A stretch of DNA of 59,546 bases from contig JAFSVD010000016.1 of the NCBI GenBank assembly GCA_017450275.1, forward strand, positions 1 to 59,546, read 5' to 3'. A model generated the notes under the pieces. That model had not been told where the DNA came from. It saw only the letters and a list, made by a program, of their open reading frames with translations, and ran no database searches. Numbering within the stretch: position 1 is the first letter of the stretch; every line of letters starts with the position of its first letter. Positions 50,612 to 59,365 of this stretch are shown piece after piece. The stretch is from Desulfovibrio sp. (GTDB taxonomy: Bacteria > Desulfobacterota > Desulfovibrionia > Desulfovibrionales > Desulfovibrionaceae). A program made the position numbers and the translations under genes.

Positions 50612-51763
50612 TCAGTTGGGTTGGGATTTTTTGAGCTTTTTGTTTTCTTTGCTCGTCGTGGTCTTTTTTGTCGATTTTTTGTCTTGGTTGGTTTTTTCGG
50701 GCTTTGGGCGCGGTTTGGCATTTTCAATGAGCCTGAGTTCCTTTTTGGCATCAGGATCACCGTTTTGCGCAGCCAGGCGGTACCAACGGATGGCCTCTTG
50801 GTGGTTGGGAAGAACACCTGTGCCTTGATCGTACATCACCCCAAGGCAATATTGCGCTGCCGGCTCATTGCTTTGCGCCGCCTTGGTGTACCATTTGACA
50901 GCCTGTTCGTAGTCTTGGGCTATGCCCCGCCCTTGTTCATACATGACGCCCAAATTGTAGGCAGCAACAGGATAGTCTTGTTCTGCGGCACGCAGATACC
51001 AGTAGAGCGCCTTGTCCGCCGATGCCGCAACGCCTTTGCCTTCGGCGTACATATAGGCCAGATTGTTTTGCGCCTTGGGGTGATCCTGTTCAGCGGCTTT
51101 TTCAAGCCAGTGAACAGCCTGCACATCGTTTTGGAGCTCACCGGTGCTGTTGGCGTACATCCATCCCAAGGAATATTGCGCATCAGAGAGCCCTTGCTGG
51201 GCAGCCTTGGTAAACCATTCAATAGCAGCGGCTTCGTTTTTGGCAACCCCCTTGCCGTGGGCATAGAGATAGCCAAGATTATACTGGGCAACGGCTATGC
51301 CTTCTTCGGCTGCCTTGCGGAACCAGGTGACGGCTTCCCGGTAGTTGCGTCTCACACCTGTGCCCTGGGCGAGGGCTTTTCCCCAGGCGGTTTGGGCGCG
51401 GATATCGCCTTTTAAGGCTGCCTTGCGGAAGAGTTCCGCACTCACCTTGGCATTGGCTTTGGTTCCTTTGCCCTCCTGGGTGAGATAGCCCAGCACATAC
51501 ATGGCCTCAGGTATTTCCTTGGCAGCCAGGGGCTTGAGATTCTTGACGGCTTCCTCGTATTTTTTGGTGTCGAGCAGGGTCTGGATGGCACGAAGGCTCG
51601 CTGTATCGGCATCCTCTTGCTCCTTCTGCTCCTTTGTTGTTGGGGCAGGCGCTGTCGGTTTTTCCTGGGGGCTTGGCTCCGGAGCAGGGTCGTTGATGGC
51701 ATAGAGGGGATTTGGGGAAAAGAGAAGAGAAAGGAGGAGCAATACGGGGAACAATCTATTCAT
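50612..51763 (-). CDS. Exported Sel1-repeat protein
   Basis: The 383-residue precursor has a signal peptide (NRLFPVLLLLSLLFSPNPLYA) and a Pro/Glu-rich linker. About seven or eight Sel1-like (TPR-related) repeats of 36 residues follow, such as AQYNLGYLYAHGKGVAKNEA and AAYNLGVMYEQGRGIAQDYE. It ends in a Lys-rich tail. Such solenoids hold other proteins together in the periplasm. Its ATG overlaps the stop of the LIC12162-type gene (ATGA), so it is the third gene of the neuB operon. Confidence 0.85.
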   Translation of the reverse strand: MNRLFPVLLLLSLLFSPNPLYAINDPAPEPSPQEKPTAPAPTTKEQKEQEDADTASLRAIQTLLDTKKYEEAVKNLKPLAAKEIPEAMYVLGYLTQEGKGTKANAKVSAELFRKAALKGDIRAQTAWGKALAQGTGVRRNYREAVTWFRKAAEEGIAVAQYNLGYLYAHGKGVAKNEAAAIEWFTKAAQQGLSDAQYSLGWMYANSTGELQNDVQAVHWLEKAAEQDHPKAQNNLAYMYAEGKGVAASADKALYWYLRAAEQDYPVAAYNLGVMYEQGRGIAQDYEQAVKWYTKAAQSNEPAAQYCLGVMYDQGTGVLPNHQEAIRWYRLAAQNGDPDAKKELRLIENAKPRPKPEKTNQDKKSTKKTTTSKENKKLKKSQPN

Positions 51764-53457
51764 AGGGTTCTCAGTGTGTGCACCCATTCGGATGCAAGAT
51801 GGGGTGATTGAAAATGGGCATAGGTGTGGCAAAAGGATGCGCGTGCGCGTTGGCGAAGGGGATCCTGCCACCATGCGGCAACATCGTCCCAGAGCGTGGC
51901 AACGGCTGCCGCTGCATCGCGGGGGGTATCGAACCAAATACCCGCTTGCGCGAGTTCGTCAAGACTTTTTTGGCTGTCGGCACACAGAGGCCAATGTACG
52001 GGATTCCAGTACAAAACAAGCGGAATATTGGCAGCCATGGCCTCAAGCAAGGTTGTGCCATGATGGTCAAGGACAAGGAGGCGGCATCGAAGAAGGTGCG
52101 GAGCAAGGGGGCCTTTGCAAAGGGCAAGATCGGGAAAATGCTGGCACAGCCACGGTGCGTCAGAAAGACTGGAGGGCACGGGAAAATACGGGCGATAGCG
52201 AATATGGGGGTGGATGGATGTGGGCAGATGGGCGAGAAATGTCTTTTTGGCATCGCGGTAGCTGATAAGCTCAAGCGGCGTTGGGTGGGAATCGAGGCGA
52301 TAGCCGTAGAGCGGCATTTCTGTGCCGACAAAAATCAGGGTGTCCTCGGTGGCTTTGGCCTGATTGGCAAGACGTGCCAGAGAGGGCTGGGGCAAAGGGA
52401 TGGTCTTTGCGGGGGATCCGGCATGGCTCTGCCAGCCCCAGCTGATAAAAGCGTGCTGGGAGTATTCCACAAAGCGGGTGCGACAGGGATGGAGGATTTG
52501 GCCGTAGTTGCCCCCATGCTGGATAAAGAAGAGGCGGTTGCCCTTGGCCAACCAGAGAGCCATATCTTGGCGATAGCGGGCGTCTTCATAGAAGAGGATA
52601 CTCGCGCAGCGGATGTGTGGGTGTTTGCTTGGGCGTATTGTTTGGGGATGGGACAAATCACAAAGGGATTTGGGCAGCGAGGCCAGAAAGATCGGCTCAA
52701 GGTCGTTTGGGAGCCCCACGCGTTCAAGAATGGTTGGGTCAAGTGCTTGCGCAAGCAATCGATGGCCATCTTCTCCGTGGCTTCTGTGGCAAAGCGCGAG
52801 GGAAAAGCGCAGGCTTTCTGCGAGGGTAAAGCCTTTGATACGCGGAAAAGGAAGCGAGAGAAGGAGGGATGCAAGGGTTTTTTTCAGGGATCGCTTTTGT
52901 GGGGCAAGGGTGGGGGGGATAACGTGTGTTTGATCAAGGGTTATGATCCACGACGTTGGAAGAGCCGCCTTTTGCAAAAGATGGGAAAAAAGCCAGGTAT
53001 TATAGCTGACACCGAGTGCGCCCCGAAGGATGTAGTCTTGGTCGTCTCGAAAGTTCCATGTGGCAGAGGGAGCGAGGGTGACACGGAGGGGGGTATCGTG
53101 GAAGGTTGCAATGATGGCCTGAATACGGAGCCAGCGTTCCACAACTTGTTCCGCGACAGCCACAATCCAGGGCAAAAGCAGGGTCTCCCAGTAGATATCG
53201 GGGAGATTCGGCGCTTTTTTTGCAAGGAACGTTCTGCAGGGGGCAAGCATGCGCGCAGCCAGTGCCTGGCTTGCCTTGGGCGCAAGTTCGGCAAGATGGG
53301 GATCGCGCAAGGGCTCAGGGCAAAAGGTATAGGTCTTTTCCCATTCGGGGAAGGCCTCTTCTTGGCCGGCAAAGCACCAGGGTCCTGCGCACAGCACCGT
53401 CTGAGGGGGGCGATTTTTTGGCATAGCCCCCACGATCAATTCGAGTGGCATTGTCAT
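51760..53457 (-). CDS. LIC12162-type putative glycosyl/sugar transferase
   Basis: The 565-residue protein resembles the LIC12162 family of putative cell-surface polysaccharide transferases. Marks are YWETLLLPWIVAVAEQVVER near residue 89, FFIQHGGNYGQ near residue 311 and the late LVLDHHGTTLLEAMAANIPL near residue 457, which is like the donor-binding loop of GT-B enzymes. The family commonly stands beside nonulosonic acid synthases, as here: its start overlaps neuB by four bases. It is likely to transfer the sugar made by that pathway, probably to flagellin or surface glycan. The acceptor is inference. Confidence 0.75.
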   Translation of the reverse strand: MTMPLELIVGAMPKNRPPQTVLCAGPWCFAGQEEAFPEWEKTYTFCPEPLRDPHLAELAPKASQALAARMLAPCRTFLAKKAPNLPDIYWETLLLPWIVAVAEQVVERWLRIQAIIATFHDTPLRVTLAPSATWNFRDDQDYILRGALGVSYNTWLFSHLLQKAALPTSWIITLDQTHVIPPTLAPQKRSLKKTLASLLLSLPFPRIKGFTLAESLRFSLALCHRSHGEDGHRLLAQALDPTILERVGLPNDLEPIFLASLPKSLCDLSHPQTIRPSKHPHIRCASILFYEDARYRQDMALWLAKGNRLFFIQHGGNYGQILHPCRTRFVEYSQHAFISWGWQSHAGSPAKTIPLPQPSLARLANQAKATEDTLIFVGTEMPLYGYRLDSHPTPLELISYRDAKKTFLAHLPTSIHPHIRYRPYFPVPSSLSDAPWLCQHFPDLALCKGPLAPHLLRCRLLVLDHHGTTLLEAMAANIPLVLYWNPVHWPLCADSQKSLDELAQAGIWFDTPRDAAAAVATLWDDVAAWWQDPLRQRARASFCHTYAHFQSPHLASEWVHTLRTL

Positions 53458-54524
53458 GGCACGAGAGGCTCGTTGGCTTCAAGGTCAGACCAGGTGAGAA
53501 TGTGGTCTTCGGGAAGATCGAAGCGTGCGCGCATGCCAAGCACCGTGTCATAGAAGGTTGGGGCAATGCCGCTCGCTGGGCGCTTCCAGGTGAGATGCTC
53601 GGCTGTGATGGCTTGGCCACGGGCTATGGGAACTGCTGTCACCAGGGATCGTCTCGCATGCTGCCTTGCCTTTTCTTCGGTTTCAAGATGTTTCCAGGGA
53701 TCCCCTATGCTTGCGAGAATGGCGTGCATGCGTTTTGTAAAACGCGCAAGGTCGTCTTTGTCCATGGCATGGTAGTGGTCGTTGCCTGGCAAGGTTTTGT
53801 CAAAGGTAAAGTGTTTTTCGAGAACGCGGGCGCCAAGCAGGGTGGCTGTTTCCAGAATTTGCATATCCTTGGGCAGGGTATGGTCGGAATAGCCAATGGT
53901 GTATTCGGGAAAATGCTTTTGCAATGTTTGAATCATGCCGAGGGAGGCGTTGGCATCGTCTGTGGGGTAGTTCAAAACGCAGTGCATAAGCAGCAAAGGA
54001 TTGCCAAAAGACGCTATGGTTTCAACGGCATGGGCAATTTCTGCCAGGGTGGAGGCACCGGTTGAGAGCAGAATCGGTTTCCCAAAGGAGGCTATGATAC
54101 GGATAAAGGGGATGTTGGTGATATCCGAGGAAGAGATTTTGAACACATCCATCAGATCGTTCAAAAAGGTTGCGGACTCCACATCAAAGGGCGTTGAGAG
54201 AAAGGTGATGCCGCACTGCTCGCAATAGCGTTGCAATTGCTCGCATTCTTTTTTCCAAAAGGAATCGTGCTTTTTAAAGAGGGCGTATTGGCTTTGCGTG
54301 GGTTCCTTGCTGGTATCCCAATAGGCTGGGGAATGCTTGGCAGCAAGGGTTTCAGCCTTATAGGTTTGAAATTTGATGGCATCGGCGCCGCCTTCTTTGG
54401 CTTCGCGGATTAAGCGATAGGCGAGATCCATCTTGCCTTCGTGATTGACCCCGGCTTCGGCAATGATATAGGGCATGGCATGGGCAGGGAGGGTTTTTGG
54501 CGAGAAATAGTCGAGCAATGACAT
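53454..54524 (-). CDS. NeuB-family nonulosonate synthase (sialic/pseudaminic/legionaminic type)
   Basis: The 356-residue enzyme condenses a hexose derivative with phosphoenolpyruvate to a nine-carbon acid. It has YIIAEAGVNHEGKMDLAYRL near residue 20, DAIKFQTYKAETL near residue 47, FKISSSDITN and the metal/substrate strand GYSDHT near residue 220. A C-terminal SAF domain (VPIARGQAITAEHLTWKRPA) closes it. Sequence does not settle whether the product is neuraminic, pseudaminic or legionaminic acid. The other pathway genes are not in the window. It leads an operon of three genes joined by ATGA overlaps and lies divergent from fliS. Confidence 0.88.
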   Translation of the reverse strand: MSLLDYFSPKTLPAHAMPYIIAEAGVNHEGKMDLAYRLIREAKEGGADAIKFQTYKAETLAAKHSPAYWDTSKEPTQSQYALFKKHDSFWKKECEQLQRYCEQCGITFLSTPFDVESATFLNDLMDVFKISSSDITNIPFIRIIASFGKPILLSTGASTLAEIAHAVETIASFGNPLLLMHCVLNYPTDDANASLGMIQTLQKHFPEYTIGYSDHTLPKDMQILETATLLGARVLEKHFTFDKTLPGNDHYHAMDKDDLARFTKRMHAILASIGDPWKHLETEEKARQHARRSLVTAVPIARGQAITAEHLTWKRPASGIAPTFYDTVLGMRARFDLPEDHILTWSDLEANEPLVP

Positions 54525-54729
54525 AGGCGATTTCCGTAGAGGATAAAGGTGGATTGGGCTGTCTTGCGATGAAGCACAATACGCTCCTCCACGCCACAAC
54601 TCAAGAAGACGACAGTACCTCGGATTTTTGAGAGAAAAAGAAAAAAAAGAGCAGAAAACGCTTGCACAAAGAGGCGTGTTAGGATAGTCTAGAAGTAACG
54701 TTTCATGGATGAAACAAGGTGGGTAGGCT

Positions 54730-55137
54730 ATGCGTACATACTTTAGCCCAAGGCGACAGGAAGTTAGTCAAGGGCAACTCGTGGTTGAATTGTATGATGG
54801 TGCCCTTTCTTATCTGCAGGAGGCACGCAACCAAATGGTTGCAAAGAAATATGCAGAGCGAAATTTATTGTTGCAACGCGCCATAGCTATTATTGGCGAG
54901 TTGTCGCGTTCGTTGAATCTTCAGTCTGGCGGCGATTTGGCCGTGAAACTCAATAATTTGTATCTTCTCTGTTCCTCCAGGCTCTTAACCGCAAGTCAAC
55001 GAATGTCCTTGGATGATCTCGATAGTGTTGTCGCCATTTTGACCAGGCTTCGTGGTATTTATGCCCGTTTTCCCGAGTTGAGAAAGCCGACAAAGCCGAT
55101 GAGTATAACGATGGATCTGGCACAAAATGCGAATTGA
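54730..55137 (+). CDS. fliS: Flagellin export chaperone FliS
   Basis: The 135-residue helical protein binds the C-terminus of flagellin and prevents early assembly in the cytoplasm. The N-terminal VSQGQLVVELYDGALSYLQE and the four-helix pattern fit FliS; GGDLAVKLNNLYLLCSSRL is the third helix. It stands apart from fliD or flagellin genes in this window. A GTTTCAT/ATGAAAC palindrome lies about 20 bases before the start. AAGGTGGG serves as ribosome site. A terminator follows. Confidence 0.88.
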   Translation: MRTYFSPRRQEVSQGQLVVELYDGALSYLQEARNQMVAKKYAERNLLLQRAIAIIGELSRSLNLQSGGDLAVKLNNLYLLCSSRLLTASQRMSLDDLDSVVAILTRLRGIYARFPELRKPTKPMSITMDLAQNAN

Positions 55138-55165
55138 TCGCGAATACGCGCAACACACTCTTTGT

Positions 55166-55193
55166 GAGCTGTCTCGTACAGCTCTTTTTTTTT
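55166..55193 (+). terminator. fliS terminator
   Basis: GAGCTG and CAGCTC pair around a TCTCGTA loop and run into eight T residues. It overlaps the leader of the next gene. Confidence 0.85.
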
Positions 55194-55209
55194 GCATCGG
55201 GAGGTTGTT

Positions 55210-56148
55210 TTGCGACGAGCCTTACTCTGTATGGCCTTGGCGACGTTTTTTTTCTCAAGCATGGAAGTCGCGTTAAACGGGATGGTTGGTCACGTAAGCG
55301 CAGCCCAGGTCAATTGCACCCGCTTTGGTATCGGCGGGCTTTTTTTATTGCCATTGGCAATCCGTGAAATGCGACGCCGTGCCCAGGTTCTTTCGGCCTC
55401 CATGGTGCTACAGCTTTTTTTGCTGGGCTTTTTGGGCATGGTTGTCAGCATGAGCATGTACCAGCTCTCGGTTGAAAGCATTCCTGCCAATGTCGTGGCT
55501 GTCTTGTTTTGCACAAATACCGTCTTTGTCCTGCTCTTTGCAGCCATTATTTTGCGAACCCCCATCTCCCGGCTTGAGATCGCCTCGGTTGTGGTTGCCA
55601 TGCTTGGCATTGGGATTCTCGTTGACCCTTTGCACACAAATTTACCCCTGCAGGGGCTCATCCTCGGTCTTGCTGCCCCGCTTTTTTTTGCCCTCTATGC
55701 GATTTTTGGCAGTCGAATCGCTGTGCAGATTGGGGGGATCAGTCTCACCTGCTTGACCTTTCTCACAGGATGTCTGCTCACCCTGCTTTTAATTGGCCTT
55801 GGCAATTGTGAGATCGGGAGTCGGCTTTTAGAGCGCATGGGGCTGCATTTTCTGTGCGGGGTTGATCTTGTGGGTGGCTACACTTTGGAAACCGTTTGGC
55901 GCATGCTCTATGTCAGTGTCGGTGTCTCAGGCCTTGGTTTTGCCTGCTACTTTCTCTCCCAGGAATTTGGGTCGCCGCTTTTGGCCTCCTTGGCCTTTTA
56001 TTTGAAGCCGATTTTTGCGCCCATCTTTTGCTGGCTCATATTGGGGGAGAAGATTGTCTTCACCACCAAGATCGGCATTGTCTTTTTGCTTGTGGGATCG
56101 GCCATGGCGCTTTTTGCCAGAATAGCGGATGGCAGAAAAAAGGCATAA
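55210..56148 (+). CDS. EamA/DMT-family transporter
   Basis: The protein of about 312 residues has ten membrane spans in two EamA repeats, a drug/metabolite exporter fold. Repeat 1 has LSVESIPANVVAVLFCTNTV, repeat 2 YFLSQEFGSPLLASLAFYLK followed by PIFAPIFCWLILGEK. A TTG start at 55210 is preferred because GGGAGG lies five bases upstream; an earlier TTG at 55192 has none. The substrate is unknown. It comes directly after the fliS terminator and must have its own promoter or rely on read-through. Confidence 0.85.
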   Translation: MRRALLCMALATFFFSSMEVALNGMVGHVSAAQVNCTRFGIGGLFLLPLAIREMRRRAQVLSASMVLQLFLLGFLGMVVSMSMYQLSVESIPANVVAVLFCTNTVFVLLFAAIILRTPISRLEIASVVVAMLGIGILVDPLHTNLPLQGLILGLAAPLFFALYAIFGSRIAVQIGGISLTCLTFLTGCLLTLLLIGLGNCEIGSRLLERMGLHFLCGVDLVGGYTLETVWRMLYVSVGVSGLGFACYFLSQEFGSPLLASLAFYLKPIFAPIFCWLILGEKIVFTTKIGIVFLLVGSAMALFARIADGRKKA

Positions 56149-56171
56149 AAAAAGGGGGAGTTTCCTCCCCC
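56149..56171 (-). terminator. Terminator after the RRM gene
   Basis: GGGGGAG and CTCCCCC form the stem with a 4-base loop. Seven T residues follow on the minus strand. Confidence 0.85.
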
Positions 56172-56191
56172 CATAAAGCCCTTCCACTATG

Positions 56192-56458
56192 TTAAAACCT
56201 GGGTGTACGCGGAGCGCGTGGTTTTGCTTCATTGACGCGCAACGTACGACCGCCAAAACTGTAGTTTTCGAGAGCTTCAATAGCAGCAAGAGCGCCTTCG
56301 TCCTCCATTTCGACGAAACCAAAACCTCTTGCACGGCCAGTCTCTCTGTCGCTGATCAGTTTGACGGATTGAACTTCTCCATAGGTCTGGAAAAGTTCAC
56401 GTACTTGCTCCTCAGTAGCCGACCAGGGAAGATTCCCAACATAGATAGACTTCGACAT
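56192..56458 (-). CDS. RRM-type RNA-binding protein
   Basis: The 88-residue protein is a single RNA-recognition motif with RNP2 (SIYVGNLPW) and RNP1 (RARGFGFVEM). A short Arg/Pro tail (KPRAPRTPRF) ends it. Such proteins bind single-stranded RNA and are often cold-induced in bacteria. GAGG precedes the ATG at 56458; the longer frame is not supported. The intergenic sequence toward dnaB is AT-rich. Confidence 0.92.
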   Translation of the reverse strand: MSKSIYVGNLPWSATEEQVRELFQTYGEVQSVKLISDRETGRARGFGFVEMEDEGALAAIEALENYSFGGRTLRVNEAKPRAPRTPRF

Positions 56459-56639
56459 GAAATAAACCTCACGAAGAAACAAATGCACTGCGTATCACCC
56501 GGTAAAACGGTTTACCGGCACGCATGTGGTGAGATAAAAGCATGCTTTAGTCTCTTTGTCAATGGTCTGGAAAAAAATGGAAAAGACAAAAATATATATT
56601 GTCTTTTTTGAGAGATTTTCTACAGAATGAAATGGACGA

Positions 56640-58097
56640 TTAGGCTTGTTCGGATGGCGCCATTGCCCAATCTTGCGCCAGATTTTCAAAGGCGGTGTAC
56701 TGTGAACGGAAGAGGAGATCGCACACACCGGTAGGCCCATTGCGCTGTTTGCCGATGATGATTTCCGCCTTCTGGTCGACCGGGCGATCGGCAGGATTTT
56801 TAAATTGGTAGATATCGTCGCGGTAGATAAACATGATAATATCAGCGTCTTGCTCAATGGCGCCGGATTCCCGCAGATCGGACAATTGCGGACGCTTGTC
56901 ATCTCTGCCCCGTTCTTCCACCTTGCGATTGAGCTGGGAGAGGGCGACGACCGGAATATTGAGTTCCTTGGCAATGGCCTTCAAGGTTCGTGAGATATCG
57001 GAAATCTCCAGTTCTCGGGATTCAGCTCCCCGTGGGCTTCGCATAAGCTGGAGATAATCGACCAAGATCAGGCCAATATCGTATTTTGCCTTCAATCGCC
57101 TGGCGCGGGCTTTGAGTTCCATGGTGGAAAGGGTTGCCGTATCGTCGATAAAGAGTTTGCCCTTTTGGAGGTCGTCGGCAGCCGCATAGAGGTTGCTCCA
57201 ATCTTCGTCCACCAATTTGTAGGGCTGGCGCAATTTACCCATATCCACATGGGCTTTTAAGGAGAGAATGCGCTGTATAAGCTGTTCACGGCTCATTTCG
57301 AGCGAAAAGATCGCCACAGGGGTGGGATGTTCCGCAAGAGCCGCGTTGACAGCCAAGGAGAGCGCAAAGGCTGTTTTTCCCATGGAGGGGCGAGCAGCGA
57401 CGATGATGAGATCCGATGGCTGCAGGCCTGCGGTGAGATTGTCCAGATGCGTAAAGCCTGTTGTGACACCGGTCAGTTCGTTGCGTTTGTCTGCTGCTTT
57501 GCTTAAGCGATCAAAGAAATTGTCGATGATCTTATCGGTCGGTTCGAAATTGCTTTGATCGAGACGTTCAGTCAGGTTGAAAATGGACTGTTCCGAGGCA
57601 TCGAGCAAGCCGAGCACGTCATCGGTTGTCTGGTAGGCATTGCCGATAATGGTGGCACAGGTATCGATCAGACTGCGTTGAATCGCCTTGTTCCTGACCA
57701 AGGTGGCGTAGAATTCGACATGGACACCGCTCACAATGCCAAGAGCCAGTTCCGAGAGGTACTGGGCTCCGCCGCATTTGTCGTAGAGATCCATGCGTTT
57801 CAGTTCTTCGGCGCAGGAGACAATAGTAAAGGGCTTGTCGGTGGAGGAGAGATTGAGAAAGGCCTGGTAGATGCCCTTGTTGCGCGGGTCGTAGAAGTCA
57901 TCGGCGCTTTTGATAATATCAAGCACCGTGCTACAGCTCTCTTCATTGGTGAGCAGCGCTGCTAAAACCGCGACTTCTGCGTCCCGATTGTTGGGGGGGA
58001 TGCGGTTGGCGATGTCTCTGGGCTGGGACTGGGTACGGGATAAAAACGCTCCCCTGGACTTTCGGCCAGAGGAGCGAGAAGGAAACATTTGGCTCAT
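56640..58097 (-). CDS. dnaB: Replicative DNA helicase
   Basis: The 485-residue hexameric helicase unwinds DNA at the fork. It starts with a basic region, then the N-terminal domain (RDAEVAVLAALLTNEES). The RecA-like core follows with the P-loop ARPSMGKTAFALS near residue 238, Walker B ILVDYLQLM near 343, and ALSQLNRKVEERGRDDKRPQ. Length is normal. It follows rplI by two bases in the rpsF-rpsR-rplI-dnaB operon, a common arrangement. Confidence 0.96.
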   Translation of the reverse strand: MSQMFPSRSSGRKSRGAFLSRTQSQPRDIANRIPPNNRDAEVAVLAALLTNEESCSTVLDIIKSADDFYDPRNKGIYQAFLNLSSTDKPFTIVSCAEELKRMDLYDKCGGAQYLSELALGIVSGVHVEFYATLVRNKAIQRSLIDTCATIIGNAYQTTDDVLGLLDASEQSIFNLTERLDQSNFEPTDKIIDNFFDRLSKAADKRNELTGVTTGFTHLDNLTAGLQPSDLIIVAARPSMGKTAFALSLAVNAALAEHPTPVAIFSLEMSREQLIQRILSLKAHVDMGKLRQPYKLVDEDWSNLYAAADDLQKGKLFIDDTATLSTMELKARARRLKAKYDIGLILVDYLQLMRSPRGAESRELEISDISRTLKAIAKELNIPVVALSQLNRKVEERGRDDKRPQLSDLRESGAIEQDADIIMFIYRDDIYQFKNPADRPVDQKAEIIIGKQRNGPTGVCDLLFRSQYTAFENLAQDWAMAPSEQA

Positions 58098-58099
58098 TA

Positions 58100-58609
58100 C
58101 TATGCCTGTTCAGAGGGGGTGTCGGGGGTTTCTGTTGGTACTTCCTCGACTTCTTCTTCCTTCACATGGTCTGACACAACCGTAACAGTGAGCATGGCAA
58201 TGACATTGGCGTGGAGACGGATGCGCACCTGGTGATCTCCGAGGGTTCTGATCGGTGCATCGAGCAGGATGCGACGACGATCGACTTCAGCACCCAATTG
58301 CGCCAAGGCGTCGCCGATAATGCTCGTGGTCACAGAGCCATAGAGTTTGTCGTTGTCGCCCACATGCATGGGAATGACAACTTCCAGCGCTTCCAGGCGT
58401 TGCTGCATGCTCTGGGCTTCGGCGCGTTGAGCGTCCATGCGTGCCTGCAGCTTTTTCCGTTCCAGTTCAAACGTTTTCAGATTGGCCGGGCTTGCTATCA
58501 TGGCAAGTCCCTGCGGCAGTAAATAATTCCGACCATAGCCGGGTTTGACCACAACCACATCGCCCAATTGGCCGAGATTTTCAACGTCGGCGCGAAGAAT
58601 CAGTTTCAT
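58100..58609 (-). CDS. rplI: 50S ribosomal protein L9
   Basis: The 169-residue protein has the conserved MKLILRADVENLGQLGDVVVV start with VKPGYGRNYLLPQG. A long connecting helix and a C-terminal RNA-binding domain (LYGSVTTSIIGDAL) follow. A Glu-rich tail of about 20 residues makes it somewhat longer than the usual 150. It lies ten bases after rpsR. Confidence 0.96.
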   Translation of the reverse strand: MKLILRADVENLGQLGDVVVVKPGYGRNYLLPQGLAMIASPANLKTFELERKKLQARMDAQRAEAQSMQQRLEALEVVIPMHVGDNDKLYGSVTTSIIGDALAQLGAEVDRRRILLDAPIRTLGDHQVRIRLHANVIAMLTVTVVSDHVKEEEVEEVPTETPDTPSEQA

Positions 58610-58619
58610 GTGCGCCTCC

Positions 58620-58883
58620 CTAGATCATGCTCTTTTTCTTGACTTGGGAATCATGGATCGCCGTGTAGATCATGAGAGCCATCTGACGGGCGCGTTTGAT
58701 TTCCTGGGTCAAAAGACGCTGATGGTGAGCGCAGGTGCCTGTGATACGACGGGCGATGATTTTCCCGCGTTCTGTGACAAAGTCGCGGAGAATGTCAGGA
58801 CGCTTGTAGTTGAGAGGCAATTCAGGATCGGCGCAGAAGCGGCAATATTTGCGTCTGGGGGCAAAACGTTTCTTATAAGCCAT
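58620..58883 (-). CDS. rpsR: 30S ribosomal protein S18
   Basis: The 87-residue basic protein has the family pattern [10 protein letters not shown]...[15 protein letters not shown] and [20 protein letters not shown]. The two N-terminal cysteines (CRFC) with further Cys/His could bind zinc, as in the zinc-containing paralogues. It sits directly after rpsF. Confidence 0.96.
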   Translation of the reverse strand: MAYKKRFAPRRKYCRFCADPELPLNYKRPDILRDFVTERGKIIARRITGTCAHHQRLLTQEIKRARQMALMIYTAIHDSQVKKKSMI

Positions 58884-59195
58884 TTATGCTACCTCCTCCG
58901 AAGCGACATTGTCCGCTAATTTGACTGTCAGGAATTTGAATATGCCATCACTGTTTCTGATATTGCGTTCTAATTCCGCAACAAGAGGAGCAGGGCCTAC
59001 GTATTCAAGACGGACATAATATCCGCGCATCACTTTGTGGACAGGATAGGCGAGATCGCGCATTCCCCAGTGGTCAGCCGTGATAAGCTTTCCCCCTTCG
59101 CGTTCAATGACCGCGACAAAGGTGGAAAGCAACGACTCCCTGGAATCACTCCCAAGTTCTGGAGAAAGCAACAAGAGTGTTTCAAACTTTCGCAT
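58884..59195 (-). CDS. rpsF: 30S ribosomal protein S6
   Basis: The 103-residue protein has MRKFETLLLLSPELGSDS, GGKLITADHWGMRDLAYPVH and KVMRGYYVRLEY, as in S6, which pairs with S18 in the small subunit. The start at 59195 has AAGGAG seven bases upstream; the much longer frame reads through a terminator-like region and is wrong. It is the first gene of the operon. The upstream stretch 59196-59365 holds short CCTC/GAGG and T-rich terminator-like elements on the minus strand. Confidence 0.96.
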   Translation of the reverse strand: MRKFETLLLLSPELGSDSRESLLSTFVAVIEREGGKLITADHWGMRDLAYPVHKVMRGYYVRLEYVGPAPLVAELERNIRNSDGIFKFLTVKLADNVASEEVA

Positions 59196-59365
59196 GAAGG
59201 GTCTCCTTTTGGATTGGCAGCCCATACATTGCATGAGCAAGGAATTTGGACTTATAGGCAAAAAAAAAGCATCCGTCAAGAAGAGGCAAAAAAAAGACCT
59301 CAGAAGAGGCTGTGCATCGTTTGGAAAAAGGTTCTTGGAACAAAAATCTCCATTTGGTTCTTTTC

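Noticed and set aside
51808-53553. 581-residue plus-strand open frame opposite the LIC12162-type gene
   Set aside because: The minus-strand frame has family motifs and operon overlaps; this one is its shadow.
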